Positions 52,480 to 60,306 of a stretch of 64,000 nucleotides of DNA are shown piece by piece. The stretch's first letter is position 1; each line of letters opens with the position of its first letter. The position numbers and the translations under genes were made by a program. The notes under the pieces are model-generated. The model was not told where the DNA came from. It saw nothing but the letters and a program-made list of their open reading frames with translations, and searched no databases. This DNA is from a virus. The stretch is taken from the IMG/VR virus record IMGVR_UViG_3300007504_000003, positions 62,001 to 126,000 of that record, one strand, 5' to 3'.

Positions 52480-53939
52480 CCCACCTGGAACTCCCCCAGG
52501 GGAAGCAGGAGCACTTGGACAGTGCCCTGCCTTTGAAAGACACCCCGGAGTCCGTGCGAGAGCTGCCCTCCCAGGAATACAACACCCCTGATGGGGAGTC
52601 CACTGAGCGGGTCAAGCCCGCGTTGCCTGATGACGAGCGAGATTCGATTAGGGATTACAAGCTGTTGAACGCCCGGCAGGCAGCCCTGTACAGCCCGCGT
52701 ATGCGGTGGAAGAAGCAGCGACGCCAGAGAGGGCGGCAGAAGATCAAGGATCGCAGGCGGTACATGAGGAATCGCCGCCGGACTCTACAGAAGTCCAAGC
52801 TGCGGTATCGTCGCATCAAGAACAACCCGCAGTTCAAGCGGAGGAATCTCCTCCGAAGGAAGAACCCCAACCGGTACAAGCGGCGGACCTCTTCGGCCTT
52901 GATTCCTGAAATTGGCTTCGTCGTGGGGCCTGACCTCCAGCCGGGTTTTGTCCGGGATATCAGCTCCCTGACGGGACAGGTGAACGTCATGGTGGGGAGT
53001 CAGAGCTACTCTCTGCCCCCTATGTCCCTGCTCTCTTCTGTGGTCTTCATGGACGAGTCGGGCATGGAAGAGATGTTCCGGCTCATTGACGAGGTTGTCG
53101 GAGAGGCGGCTTACGAGGATCTCTGCCCTGAAGACATTCACGGGACGGCAGATCTCTTCAGTGTCCCCTGGGATGACGATTCCGAATTCATGGCGACGTG
53201 TGAGCGTCTGACGGGTCAGCGTCACCTCGATGACATGACCGTGGAAGACCTGGAAGCTGTGGAGGACGGGCTCCTGAATGGGGCCTTTCAGGGCAAGCCG
53301 CTCCAAGCCTACTGGAGAGTCGCAGGAGAAATCTTCCTGGTAGATAAGGAGCCCACGCCGTCTATCCGCCCGGATGACGAGTCCGAGAGAAACTCGCCGG
53401 CTGATATCCCTGAGGTAGACGATTCCGATTGGCCGCCCTCTACCGTGAAGGAGCCGGCTTGGAGGAAGCAGGCAGCTACCATTCAGGAGATTCTGGACGG
53501 TACGAGCCGTGATATCCATACGCGGTCTTCACGAGTCCGCTGGCGGTTGAGTCGTGCTGATCCCAAGCGGGCGATCTGGACTTTCCAGGTTCAAGGCTCG
53601 TCGGATACCTACACCGTTCGGGTGCGTGGCGTTCAGCAAAAGAAGGGGGCCAGCCTCGGGGCTGGGCAGGTCCAGGTAAGCTGCTCGTGTCCTTTTTTCC
53701 GTTGGCAGGGGCCGGAACACCACGCCAGCGTGAATCGGTATCTGTATGGGCGCCCCCAGGGCACGGCGTCCAAGCCCGCAGCGAAGGATCCTGGTAGCCG
53801 CCATTGGGCTTGCAAGCATGTGGTAGCCGTGCTCCGGGTCGCTTCCAAGTATCGAATGGCTTCTGAGCGGCTGGTGTTTTCCGAGCCTACTGAGGTCGTC
53901 CCCGCACCTCCCCAGGTAAGGTCAGGTCATCGGGAGTAG
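52467..53939 (+). CDS. Basic protein with SWIM-type zinc finger
   Basis: A 490-residue protein; ATG at 52467 follows GGAGG and overlaps the preceding gene. Residues about 70-150 are a dense Arg/Lys stretch suited to nucleic acid or to the capsid interior. After an acidic middle, residues about 370-460 form a SWIM-type zinc finger: CSC, a 40-residue insert with NRYLYGRPQGTASKP, and CKH, which gives CxC..CxH. SWIM fingers bind DNA or protein. A role in head assembly or DNA handling is inferred. Confidence 0.75.
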   Translation: MSGLTHLELPQGKQEHLDSALPLKDTPESVRELPSQEYNTPDGESTERVKPALPDDERDSIRDYKLLNARQAALYSPRMRWKKQRRQRGRQKIKDRRRYMRNRRRTLQKSKLRYRRIKNNPQFKRRNLLRRKNPNRYKRRTSSALIPEIGFVVGPDLQPGFVRDISSLTGQVNVMVGSQSYSLPPMSLLSSVVFMDESGMEEMFRLIDEVVGEAAYEDLCPEDIHGTADLFSVPWDDDSEFMATCERLTGQRHLDDMTVEDLEAVEDGLLNGAFQGKPLQAYWRVAGEIFLVDKEPTPSIRPDDESERNSPADIPEVDDSDWPPSTVKEPAWRKQAATIQEILDGTSRDIHTRSSRVRWRLSRADPKRAIWTFQVQGSSDTYTVRVRGVQQKKGASLGAGQVQVSCSCPFFRWQGPEHHASVNRYLYGRPQGTASKPAAKDPGSRHWACKHVVAVLRVASKYRMASERLVFSEPTEVVPAPPQVRSGHRE

Positions 53940-53941
53940 CC

Positions 53942-54352
53942 ATGCCTATCTACGAATTCACTTGTGACCCCTGCGATCAGGACTTCGATCTGGTCATGCG
54001 TATGTCTGAGTACAGCCGGGACCAGAAGTGTCCGGAGTGCGGTGCTGACGCGAGACGAGTTATTCGGACCTCGGTGAATTTCAATCTCCCTGGGGACGAT
54101 TGGGCGACGAAGAACAATCGCCTCCGCGGGCAGATGAAGAAGAGGACTGATCACTTCAAGAGGAAGACGGAGGAGCAGAAGAGGGACGCACCTCCGGTGA
54201 CCCTCGCACCCAATGTAGACGGCGAGCGAACGGACACCTGGGTGGAGGCTCGGAAGCTCGCGGCTTCCAAGGGGAAGGATCCCAGCTCCTATGACAAGAT
54301 GGTTAAGAAGGAGCAGGAGAAGAAAAACTGGAAGCGGATTGAGGTGACCTGA
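53942..54352 (+). CDS. FmdB-type zinc-ribbon protein
   Basis: A 136-residue protein that opens MPIYEFTCDPCDQDFD and has a second Cys pair CPECG, the arrangement of FmdB-family regulatory zinc ribbons. The rest is a long basic helix and a charged end. It starts two bases after the SWIM gene and overlaps the next gene's ATG, so all three are coupled. The family function is poorly known. Confidence 0.78.
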   Translation: MPIYEFTCDPCDQDFDLVMRMSEYSRDQKCPECGADARRVIRTSVNFNLPGDDWATKNNRLRGQMKKRTDHFKRKTEEQKRDAPPVTLAPNVDGERTDTWVEARKLAASKGKDPSSYDKMVKKEQEKKNWKRIEVT

Positions 54353-55044
54353 TGGCGACGACACCCGGATTGATCAGCAGGCAGCCCAACCGCGTGGACC
54401 TCCTGTTCCTTCACACGGACGATGTGACGGCGTGGAGGCTGTCTGCCTCAGACACGCTCACGGGAGCCTTTTCCTCGACTACAGCCTTTCTCACGGTAGA
54501 AAGGGGTTTCTCTTATCGCTCCGTCTCTCTCCGTAAGCGGGGGATTCGGATTGAGGACACCAGCCAGCGGAAGGGCACCCGGGTCCTGTTTGACCCTGCG
54601 GATTTTGAGGACCCGGGCAACAACATCCCCGGAGACACCTTCCTCTGGTACATCCGGGTGGAAGAGAGAAACGCTGCTGGAGTGTGGCGTCCGAAGGGCC
54701 CTATCTGGATTCTCCCGACCAGCGACTTCTTCGCGGTGGAAGCTCCTTCCTTGATCCTGGCGGGGACGGCTCCTGCTGCCGCTCTAGGGGCCCGAGGGAC
54801 GCCTCCAGCCGGAGCCATGCACGTCGTCATGCCCCGACCCGTGGGCACGGTGGTTATCTCCAACACGGGGGGCGATATTCTGAAGATCGGTACCAACCCT
54901 GGTCAGCCGATGACTCAGACGGCTGCTGGCAGCGAGACCACTCTCTTCGACGCGGACGACCGCCAGTTTTTCTTCTGCGTGGACCACGCCTCCAATACGA
55001 CGACATTCACCGCCTATGTGATTTTGACCAATGGGGTCATCTGA
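54352..55044 (+). CDS. Beta-rich structural protein
   Basis: A 230-residue protein without charged clusters or enzyme motif. It is rich in Thr, Ser and aromatic residues, typical of virion surface proteins. The last 50 residues (TTLFDADDRQFFFCVDHASN) form a beta sandwich-like pattern. It is coupled to the FmdB-type gene. The exact place in the virion is unknown. Confidence 0.68.
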   Translation: MATTPGLISRQPNRVDLLFLHTDDVTAWRLSASDTLTGAFSSTTAFLTVERGFSYRSVSLRKRGIRIEDTSQRKGTRVLFDPADFEDPGNNIPGDTFLWYIRVEERNAAGVWRPKGPIWILPTSDFFAVEAPSLILAGTAPAAALGARGTPPAGAMHVVMPRPVGTVVISNTGGDILKIGTNPGQPMTQTAAGSETTLFDADDRQFFFCVDHASNTTTFTAYVILTNGVI

Positions 55045-55085
55045 GTCGGTAGAGTCCGGGACCCGAAGCTCCATAGAAGGATCCC

Positions 55086-55328
55086 ATGCCTGACGACCCC
55101 AAGCAGGGTCAGTACCGTACTGCTGACCTCTATTTCGCGGCCTTTCTTCGCCTATCCAAAGTCACCCTCTTGGACGTTGTCCGGACAGGACGGACGGCTC
55201 ATTTCATTTTTGAGCGGTTGGACGGTCTCCCTGCTTTGAAGATGGATTATTACAATCGACGGGCCCGCGTTGACCCCTTGACCTATACGGATGAGATCAA
55301 GGCAATGAAGACCCTGGTTCACAGGTGA
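55086..55328 (+). CDS. DUF5659-like small protein, second copy
   Basis: An 80-residue protein: YRTADLYFAAFLRLSKVTLLD, then a strand AHFIFERLD and a C-terminal helix, the same layout as the 43266 gene. AAGGATCCC precedes the ATG. The function is unknown. Confidence 0.72.
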   Translation: MPDDPKQGQYRTADLYFAAFLRLSKVTLLDVVRTGRTAHFIFERLDGLPALKMDYYNRRARVDPLTYTDEIKAMKTLVHR

Positions 55329-55399
55329 AGAAGTCCTGTTGCCGGTGGAAGAAGAAGCCGAAGCCCAAGGTGGTTCGGCAGTCGGATCTGAAACGGTAG
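55325..55399 (+). CDS. Tiny basic Cys-pair peptide (possible)
   Basis: A 24-residue frame from a GTG overlapping the previous stop (GTGA): MKKSCCRWKKKPKPKV followed by RQSDLKR. The overlap suggests coupling, but no independent evidence supports expression. Confidence 0.35.
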   Translation: MKKSCCRWKKKPKPKVVRQSDLKR

Positions 55400-55436
55400 G
55401 GCTCCTATGGTCCCTGCGTAGCAGGAGGTCGTACCC

Positions 55437-56330
55437 GTGTCTGTTGTCTTTTCTCCTGGTCAGACGCTCGGGCGTGGCGACCTGGACATGTTCCTGAGCA
55501 ACGCCAATGGCAACGCGGCGAATGCTTATTCGATCACCTACGCCATCTATTATGTGGACCCGGACACTTCCGCGGAAGTGCTGATCGGGTCCGCGACTCG
55601 GACACCGGTAAACCCCGCCGTCGGGGAGTATTACGCCTCTCTCCAGGTCCCGACGACTTCGCTGGCTGGGGATTACCGCATTCGGTGGACCTTCGCGGAA
55701 TTCTCCTCCTCGCCTAGCCAGCAGGTCGTTCAGGAATGGGCTGTAGTCGCCAGCTCCCAGCTCTCGTCAGCTACCTATACGACGAGTGAGCAGATGATGA
55801 TCGATAAGCTCAGGATCCTTCTAAGGGACGGGAATCCGGACAGAAATTATAAATTCCGGCCCCCAGAGCATGAGGGGGATATCAACGCCTACAACCAAGT
55901 TTTCGGGTTCGTCTGGGAAGACTCCGAGCTGTACGAGTACCTGGGGATGGCTCTGGACATGTGGAACCTGTCCCCGCCGGAGACCGAGAATCTCTGCTCG
56001 CTGGACAAGCTGGTTTCCCAGAAGGCGGTTTGGAAGACCCCGGTGATCTGGGGCGCCGTCTACCACGCCCTGCTCGCTCTCGCGATAAATTGGGTCCACG
56101 ACGAGTTCGACTACTCCATCGGCGGGGTCTCCCTCTCCATCGAGAAGTCGTCGAAGTACGAGTCCCTGAAGCAGAACGCTGAACAGCAGTTTGAGAAAGC
56201 CACCGAGGCCAAGCAGCGGACGACCAAGTTTCTGAGGGGCATCCGCCAACCCAGGTTTGGTGCAGGAGCCCGTTCGGCTTTCGGCCCCTACGTGGGTCGG
56301 AACGTTATGAGCCCGAGGAAATTCCTTTGA
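55437..56330 (+). CDS. Neck or head-tail connector-type structural protein
   Basis: A 297-residue protein from GTG with AGGAGG upstream. Residues 1-110 are an immunoglobulin-like beta domain. The C-terminal part (PPEHEGDINAYNQVFGFVWED; WVHDEFDYSIGGVSLSIEKS) is helical, with a Trp-rich core and a basic tail. I associate this pattern with structural proteins near the phage neck, but no crystal-level family is named. It is followed by the homing endonuclease gene. Confidence 0.68.
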   Translation: MSVVFSPGQTLGRGDLDMFLSNANGNAANAYSITYAIYYVDPDTSAEVLIGSATRTPVNPAVGEYYASLQVPTTSLAGDYRIRWTFAEFSSSPSQQVVQEWAVVASSQLSSATYTTSEQMMIDKLRILLRDGNPDRNYKFRPPEHEGDINAYNQVFGFVWEDSELYEYLGMALDMWNLSPPETENLCSLDKLVSQKAVWKTPVIWGAVYHALLALAINWVHDEFDYSIGGVSLSIEKSSKYESLKQNAEQQFEKATEAKQRTTKFLRGIRQPRFGAGARSAFGPYVGRNVMSPRKFL

Positions 56331-56376
56331 GGTTTTTCGGTCTTGACGTGGGGAGTAGCGTACTGTAAAGTGGGGT

Positions 56377-57813
56377 ATGGTTAAGTGTCCTCATTGTTCG
56401 CGGGAATTCAAGGGCTCCAAACTCAACGCCCGCCACCTGTCGATCTGCAACCCGAGTGCGAGACCGCGGGTAGAGCCCTGTCTTTGTGGTCATGAGGCGA
56501 CTTCCCTGACCCAGATGAAGAGGCATCGTCGGGGGTGTGAGATCTGGCGTTCTCGGGACAAGAAGGCCCTCGCGTCAGCTCGCCGTAAGGCTACAAACCT
56601 GAAGCGATATGGGGTAGAGGATGCCTCTCAGACTGCGGAGGCACGGGCTCGGAGGGCTGCGACGAATAAGGTCCGCTACGGGGCTGAGAACGTCTTCTGC
56701 CGGGAGTCCGGGGTCTTCGACAAGGTGCAGGCCAGTCTGGAGGGAAAGCGGTTCAGACCGGACGTGAGCCCCTTTGCTGACCCTGAGGTCCAGGCGAAGA
56801 GCCGATTGACTGTCCGAGAGCGGTACGGGGTCGAGAACGTCCAGCAGGTGCCGGAGATCCGGGCTCGTACCGAGGCCACGATGCGGGAGAGGTATGGGGG
56901 TTCGTTGATGGCTTCTGCTAAGCTGGCTGCGAAGGCCCGAGCGACGAATGAGGCTCGGTATGGGGATGCCTGTCCCCAGCGGACGGACGAGGTGAAGGAG
57001 CGTCAGCGGCAGACGAACCTGGAGCGGTGGGGAGTGGAGTGGACGGGTCAGCACCCGGAGGTTCGTGCTCGCCAGCTAGCGACTCACCACGAGCGATATG
57101 GATCCCACTGGTTCGCGTCTGACGAGGGGAAGGAGGTTGTCCGGGCTGCGATGCTGGAGAGGTACGGGGTGGATCATCCGGCGAAGATGGAGGGCTTCTG
57201 GGAGAAGGTGGTTATGACTTTCCGGGAACGCTATGGGGTAGACCACCCTCTTCAGGACCCCGAGTTTCAGGCCAAACAGCGGGCTACGAACATTGAGCGG
57301 CATGGGTGGGATTACTACATCAACTCCGTTGAGTTTGTTCGATCTTGTTTTATTGGGGCTGGGGTTCCCTTGCCGGAGGTTCTCCCATACCACCCGATGA
57401 AGAATAGGGAGTACGCCCGTAAGCACCTGGAGAGAATGGGGGCAGGTATACCGGGACCCAACGGGCTTGAATCCAAGGTACTCAACTTGGCTCCGCCAGG
57501 GTCTCTGACGTTCACGGGCGACAGAAAGTGGTGGCGGTGGCTCCCTCTCCTGGGGCGGCACAAGAACCCGGATTTCATCGTTCCGGGCCCGGATCCTGAT
57601 CATCCCTTCCGTGGGGTCACGAAGGCTATTGAGGCGTTCGGTGATTTCTGGCATTCCCGCATGTTCACCGGCAAGGCTCCCTTTGCCCATGAGAGCGAGC
57701 TGGTAGCGGCCTATGCCGAGATTGGGATTGCGTGTTTGGTGGTGTGGGAGTCTGAGGTCAAGACAGACCCGGAGGGGGTGCGGTCTCGGTTGTCTGAGTT
57801 TCTCAGCGGCTAA
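56377..57813 (+). CDS. Vsr-like (EDxHD-type) homing endonuclease with zinc fingers and repeats
   Basis: A 478-residue protein. Two Cys/His fingers lie at the start (CPHC..HLSIC and CLCG..HRRGC). Residues about 65-320 hold seven or more copies of an ATxxERYGVExxxQ-type repeat, an element seen in phage free-standing endonucleases. The C-terminal catalytic part has NPDFIV and EAFGDFWHSRMF, the D..E..GDxWH pattern of Vsr-like nucleases. Such enzymes cut DNA at a site lacking their gene and spread. It sits as an isolated gene after a structural operon and converges with the 57803 gene. Confidence 0.85.
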   Translation: MVKCPHCSREFKGSKLNARHLSICNPSARPRVEPCLCGHEATSLTQMKRHRRGCEIWRSRDKKALASARRKATNLKRYGVEDASQTAEARARRAATNKVRYGAENVFCRESGVFDKVQASLEGKRFRPDVSPFADPEVQAKSRLTVRERYGVENVQQVPEIRARTEATMRERYGGSLMASAKLAAKARATNEARYGDACPQRTDEVKERQRQTNLERWGVEWTGQHPEVRARQLATHHERYGSHWFASDEGKEVVRAAMLERYGVDHPAKMEGFWEKVVMTFRERYGVDHPLQDPEFQAKQRATNIERHGWDYYINSVEFVRSCFIGAGVPLPEVLPYHPMKNREYARKHLERMGAGIPGPNGLESKVLNLAPPGSLTFTGDRKWWRWLPLLGRHKNPDFIVPGPDPDHPFRGVTKAIEAFGDFWHSRMFTGKAPFAHESELVAAYAEIGIACLVVWESEVKTDPEGVRSRLSEFLSG

Positions 57814-58210
57814 CTAGCCGGTGCCGGCGGAGGTGTCCGCCGATACCTCGGTACATGTTGTCTTTGGAGATATCTCCTCCGACCATGTCGATGTGGTAGT
57901 TCTTTGAGAGCCTCTTCTGGCCCTTTTTGTCGAAGATTTCAACGAGGAGGGGCTCTAGAAAGTCCGTCTCGGTGAAACGGACTTCTGCTCCACTGTCGAA
58001 GTAGATGGTAGCTACGTTCCCGCGGACGCTCCAATCGTCGATATATCGACGATATTTGCGGGCGAATTCTTTCGCGTAGACTTCTAGCCCGTATCGGGAC
58101 GCCTTCACGACTCCCGCGAGGATCGCTCTCCTCGTCTCATCCCCGATGGGGAGGGAGTCCGCGAGATGGATTAGGGCACGTCGGTCGCTTGCAGTCAGGA
58201 GTCGGGGCAT
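57803..58210 (-). CDS. Hypothetical protein with shared N-terminal module
   Basis: ATG at 58210 gives 135 residues; the longer frame has no ribosome site. Residues 9-28 (DRRALIHLADSLPIGDETRR) are a diverged copy of the shared module. The body (FARKYRRYIDDWSVRGNVATI; EVRFTETDFLEPLL) is mixed helix and strand. Upstream, GGTAAAACAT may be a weak promoter-like element. The function is unknown. Confidence 0.72.
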   Translation of the reverse strand: MPRLLTASDRRALIHLADSLPIGDETRRAILAGVVKASRYGLEVYAKEFARKYRRYIDDWSVRGNVATIYFDSGAEVRFTETDFLEPLLVEIFDKKGQKRLSKNYHIDMVGGDISKDNMYRGIGGHLRRHRLVSR

Positions 58211-58269
58211 TCTGGGCCTCACTACAAACTGTCCCCATAAATGTTTTACCGGTGGAGGTCCGCCCCAAG

Positions 58270-58503
58270 TCAGGGTAGGTGCGTTACGGAACCCGTAGGC
58301 TCGATCAACCACACTTCATCCTCGCCGTGCTGGAGATCGAAGGTCTCGCCGTACATTTGAATCGAAAGTCTCTCCGGGTTCTCTCCTGAGGAGAGAAGGA
58401 ATCGGTAGAGGGTGTCGATCGCCTCTGGGGGTGTCGGCTTCCGGGAGAAGATGGCGGCGATGATGAGACCCGTCTCGGGACAGATTCGGTAGAGAAGGTA
58501 CAA
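58270..58503 (-). CDS. Small hypothetical protein from a TTG start
   Basis: TTG at 58503 is chosen because GGAG lies six bases before it and a full promoter-like element lies 26 bases upstream; longer frames run through that element. The 77-residue product (LLYRICPETGLIIAAIFSRK..) has a beta-strand start and an acidic end. The function is unknown. Confidence 0.55.
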   Translation of the reverse strand: MYLLYRICPETGLIIAAIFSRKPTPPEAIDTLYRFLLSSGENPERLSIQMYGETFDLQHGEDEVWLIEPTGSVTHLP

Positions 58504-58529
58504 GAAAGGCTCCGGTAGGGTTCCCCTGG

Positions 58530-58557
58530 ATATACGAACGAGCCGGGAGAATTTGCG
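58530..58557 (-). promoter_or_regulatory. Candidate phage promoter between divergent genes
   Basis: On the minus strand CGCAAATTCT begins and TCGTATAT ends the 28-base element. It overlaps the ribosome site of the divergent 58558 gene, so the two genes may interfere. Confidence 0.55.
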
Positions 58558-58845
58558 GTGCCGAATAACGAGGTCACTCCCGCGGACGCGGTCGCCTACT
58601 TGAACGAGCTGGTGCGACTTGATCGCCCTGCGATGCACGCTCTTGTAGAGAGCCGTGTACCCTGTCAGGAGGCTTTAGCGGACCACCCCACGGTCCAGGT
58701 AGTCTCGGACGGTGAAGACGCCGTGGTGGGCTTCCTGGGGGTCCTGAACGGGTTGTTTGGAACTGACGCGGAGGGGTGGGGTGCTATCGCTGCTGTGTTT
58801 GATGAGCAGGGAGATCTGCTCCGGTTCAAGGAGCGGGGGTCTTGA
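58558..58845 (+). CDS. Small acidic hypothetical protein
   Basis: A 95-residue acidic protein from GTG, preceded by GGGAGA. It has two helices and a hydrophobic segment (DAVVGFLGVLNGLFGTDAEG). It converges with the 58826 gene with a 20-base overlap. No family is recognised. Confidence 0.62.
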   Translation: MPNNEVTPADAVAYLNELVRLDRPAMHALVESRVPCQEALADHPTVQVVSDGEDAVVGFLGVLNGLFGTDAEGWGAIAAVFDEQGDLLRFKERGS

Positions 58846-59356
58846 GGTCTCCGTCCGGGTGAGTCTCATTCCACCACTCTGCTGACCACTCGCGTGCCCG
58901 GGAAATCGGGGGGTCTCCCTCCGGAGCCCGTCCGGTTTTTCCGAGGACTCTGTCCATTGCTGCCTCGGCCTGGATCACCTGGGAGAGGGTGTGGGAGAAG
59001 CTATAGGAGTAGGGGAGGTTCCACCAGTATCTCGGGAAGATGGTGCCCCGGTAGACTTCCAGCAGCCGGAGTCGGTTTTGGAAGATTCGGGGGACGATAG
59101 TCCCCCGGTCATACCGATGACCGGTTTTCTCCGCCATCAGATCGCTGAGCCCCCGAGCGAGAATGGCGTGTGTGTTGGCGTGCTCGGCCCATCGCACCGT
59201 GTGGGCCAGTCGCTCCTCTTCCTCTCCCGACCCGGGGTCATAGAAGACGAGGTAGGTGCGGCTGAACTTGGAGCGGCTCTTGCGATTTTCTACTTGACCG
59301 ACACAGATCATCCCGGTTTCGGTCTGGGCTCCGGTCAGGTCCGGCCAGTGGATCAC
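58826..59356 (-). CDS. Hypothetical protein coupled to the upstream small zinc protein
   Basis: GTG at 59356 overlaps the upstream stop (GTGA), giving 176 residues; longer frames lie antisense-like over that gene. The protein is rich in aromatic residues, Arg and Ser (RKSRSKFSRTYLVFYDPGS; YWWNLPYSYSFSH) and has an alpha-beta pattern. The function is unknown. Confidence 0.65.
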   Translation of the reverse strand: MIHWPDLTGAQTETGMICVGQVENRKSRSKFSRTYLVFYDPGSGEEEERLAHTVRWAEHANTHAILARGLSDLMAEKTGHRYDRGTIVPRIFQNRLRLLEVYRGTIFPRYWWNLPYSYSFSHTLSQVIQAEAAMDRVLGKTGRAPEGDPPISRAREWSAEWWNETHPDGDLKTPAP

Positions 59357-59730
59357 AGCAACCCTCCGCACTGGCAGCAGTAGATGGTTTGACGCCAGCG
59401 TCGTTGGAAGGCTCCCCCACCGCAGCCACAGCCGACGATCCGGGGGAACCCGTAATCGTCGCTGTCCTTTGGCTTTGCGAGTCCCTCGCGGATTTCTCGG
59501 GCGGCCTGCTCGGCTTCGTTGCGAGATCTGAAACGAGCCCCACCCTGGAAGAAGCCGGAGGGATCCTTCACCTTCCAGGGTGACCCCTTCGCTCGGTCGT
59601 ACCGTCTCCCTTCGGGGGCCTCTTCGATGGGGGAGTAGGACACATCCGGGTCCTCGCTTTGACGGAAGTGTCGGCCGCAGGACCACCGGATCCAAGGGGG
59701 GAGGTTCATGTTGTCGGGATAGTCAGGCAT
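59353..59730 (-). CDS. Small zinc-binding hypothetical protein, possibly leaderless
   Basis: A 125-residue protein with CGCGGGAF near residue 100 and YCCQCGG at the end, a likely zinc site. A promoter-like element ends six bases before the ATG and no ribosome site is visible. It is coupled to the next gene. The function is unknown. Confidence 0.68.
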   Translation of the reverse strand: MPDYPDNMNLPPWIRWSCGRHFRQSEDPDVSYSPIEEAPEGRRYDRAKGSPWKVKDPSGFFQGGARFRSRNEAEQAAREIREGLAKPKDSDDYGFPRIVGCGCGGGAFQRRWRQTIYCCQCGGLL

Positions 59731-59736
59731 ATCCCG

Positions 59737-59764
59737 GTATACGAATGAGTCCTGGGAATTTACC
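59737..59764 (-). promoter_or_regulatory. Candidate phage promoter for the 59353-59730 gene
   Basis: On the minus strand GGTAAATTCC begins and TCGTATAC ends the 28-base element, an almost exact match to the group. Confidence 0.7.
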
Positions 59765-59815
59765 GTTCCCAGCTCGACAGGGTGGCTCTCCTGCCTCCAA
59801 CCGGGCCTGAATACC

Positions 59816-60196
59816 TCAGCCCAGCAGGGCCTTGAAGGGGTTGTGGGTGAGGGGGCTGGCGTCGGTGGCCTCCGCCAAGCGGCGGGCCTCCTCCTTCGCC
59901 TCCCGCTCCTGAGCCGCGTAGAGAGCCGCGATCTCGTCGCGGATCTCGCTCGCCGTCAGAGCGGCAAACCGCTCGGAGGTCCAGCGGGGGCGGATCCCCC
60001 TCATCTCCTTGTAGGTGTCGGAGTAGGCCGACACCGCCAGGGCGTGATCGAGCTGGTCCGCGGTCTCGATTCCCTGATCGGACCAGAACTTCTGGTCCTC
60101 CACGAGGAGCCCGGCGCCGCGGTTGCCAGGGTCCTCCGCGATCCAGGCCCGGGTTTTGGCGTTGCGGGCGCGGGCGAAGTCAGAAGCGGTCTGCAT
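59816..60196 (-). CDS. Small phage protein with YKEMRGIRPRW motif
   Basis: A 126-residue helical protein. SAYSDTYKEMRGIRPRW with a following alanine-rich helix recalls a small family (pattern DxYKExxGxRPRW) common in phages, function unknown. The first 25 residues are Arg/Ala-rich. GGGAGG does not lie in the usual place, but AGAACCTCCC and a consensus promoter-like element are upstream. Confidence 0.72.
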   Translation of the reverse strand: MQTASDFARARNAKTRAWIAEDPGNRGAGLLVEDQKFWSDQGIETADQLDHALAVSAYSDTYKEMRGIRPRWTSERFAALTASEIRDEIAALYAAQEREAKEEARRLAEATDASPLTHNPFKALLG

Positions 60197-60234
60197 GGGA
60201 GGTTCTCCAGGTCTCTGCTTGTTCCTTCGTATAG

Positions 60235-60262
60235 GTATACGACCACCCCTGAAAAAGTTACC
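60235..60262 (-). promoter_or_regulatory. Candidate phage promoter for the 59816-60196 gene
   Basis: On the minus strand GGTAACTTTT begins and TCGTATAC ends the 28-base element. CTATACGAAGG follows, so a second TATA-like stretch lies next to it. Confidence 0.7.
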
Positions 60263-60306
60263 TCGATAGATTGGTTATTTTCAGGGAGGGTAATTTGGGA
60301 GTATCC

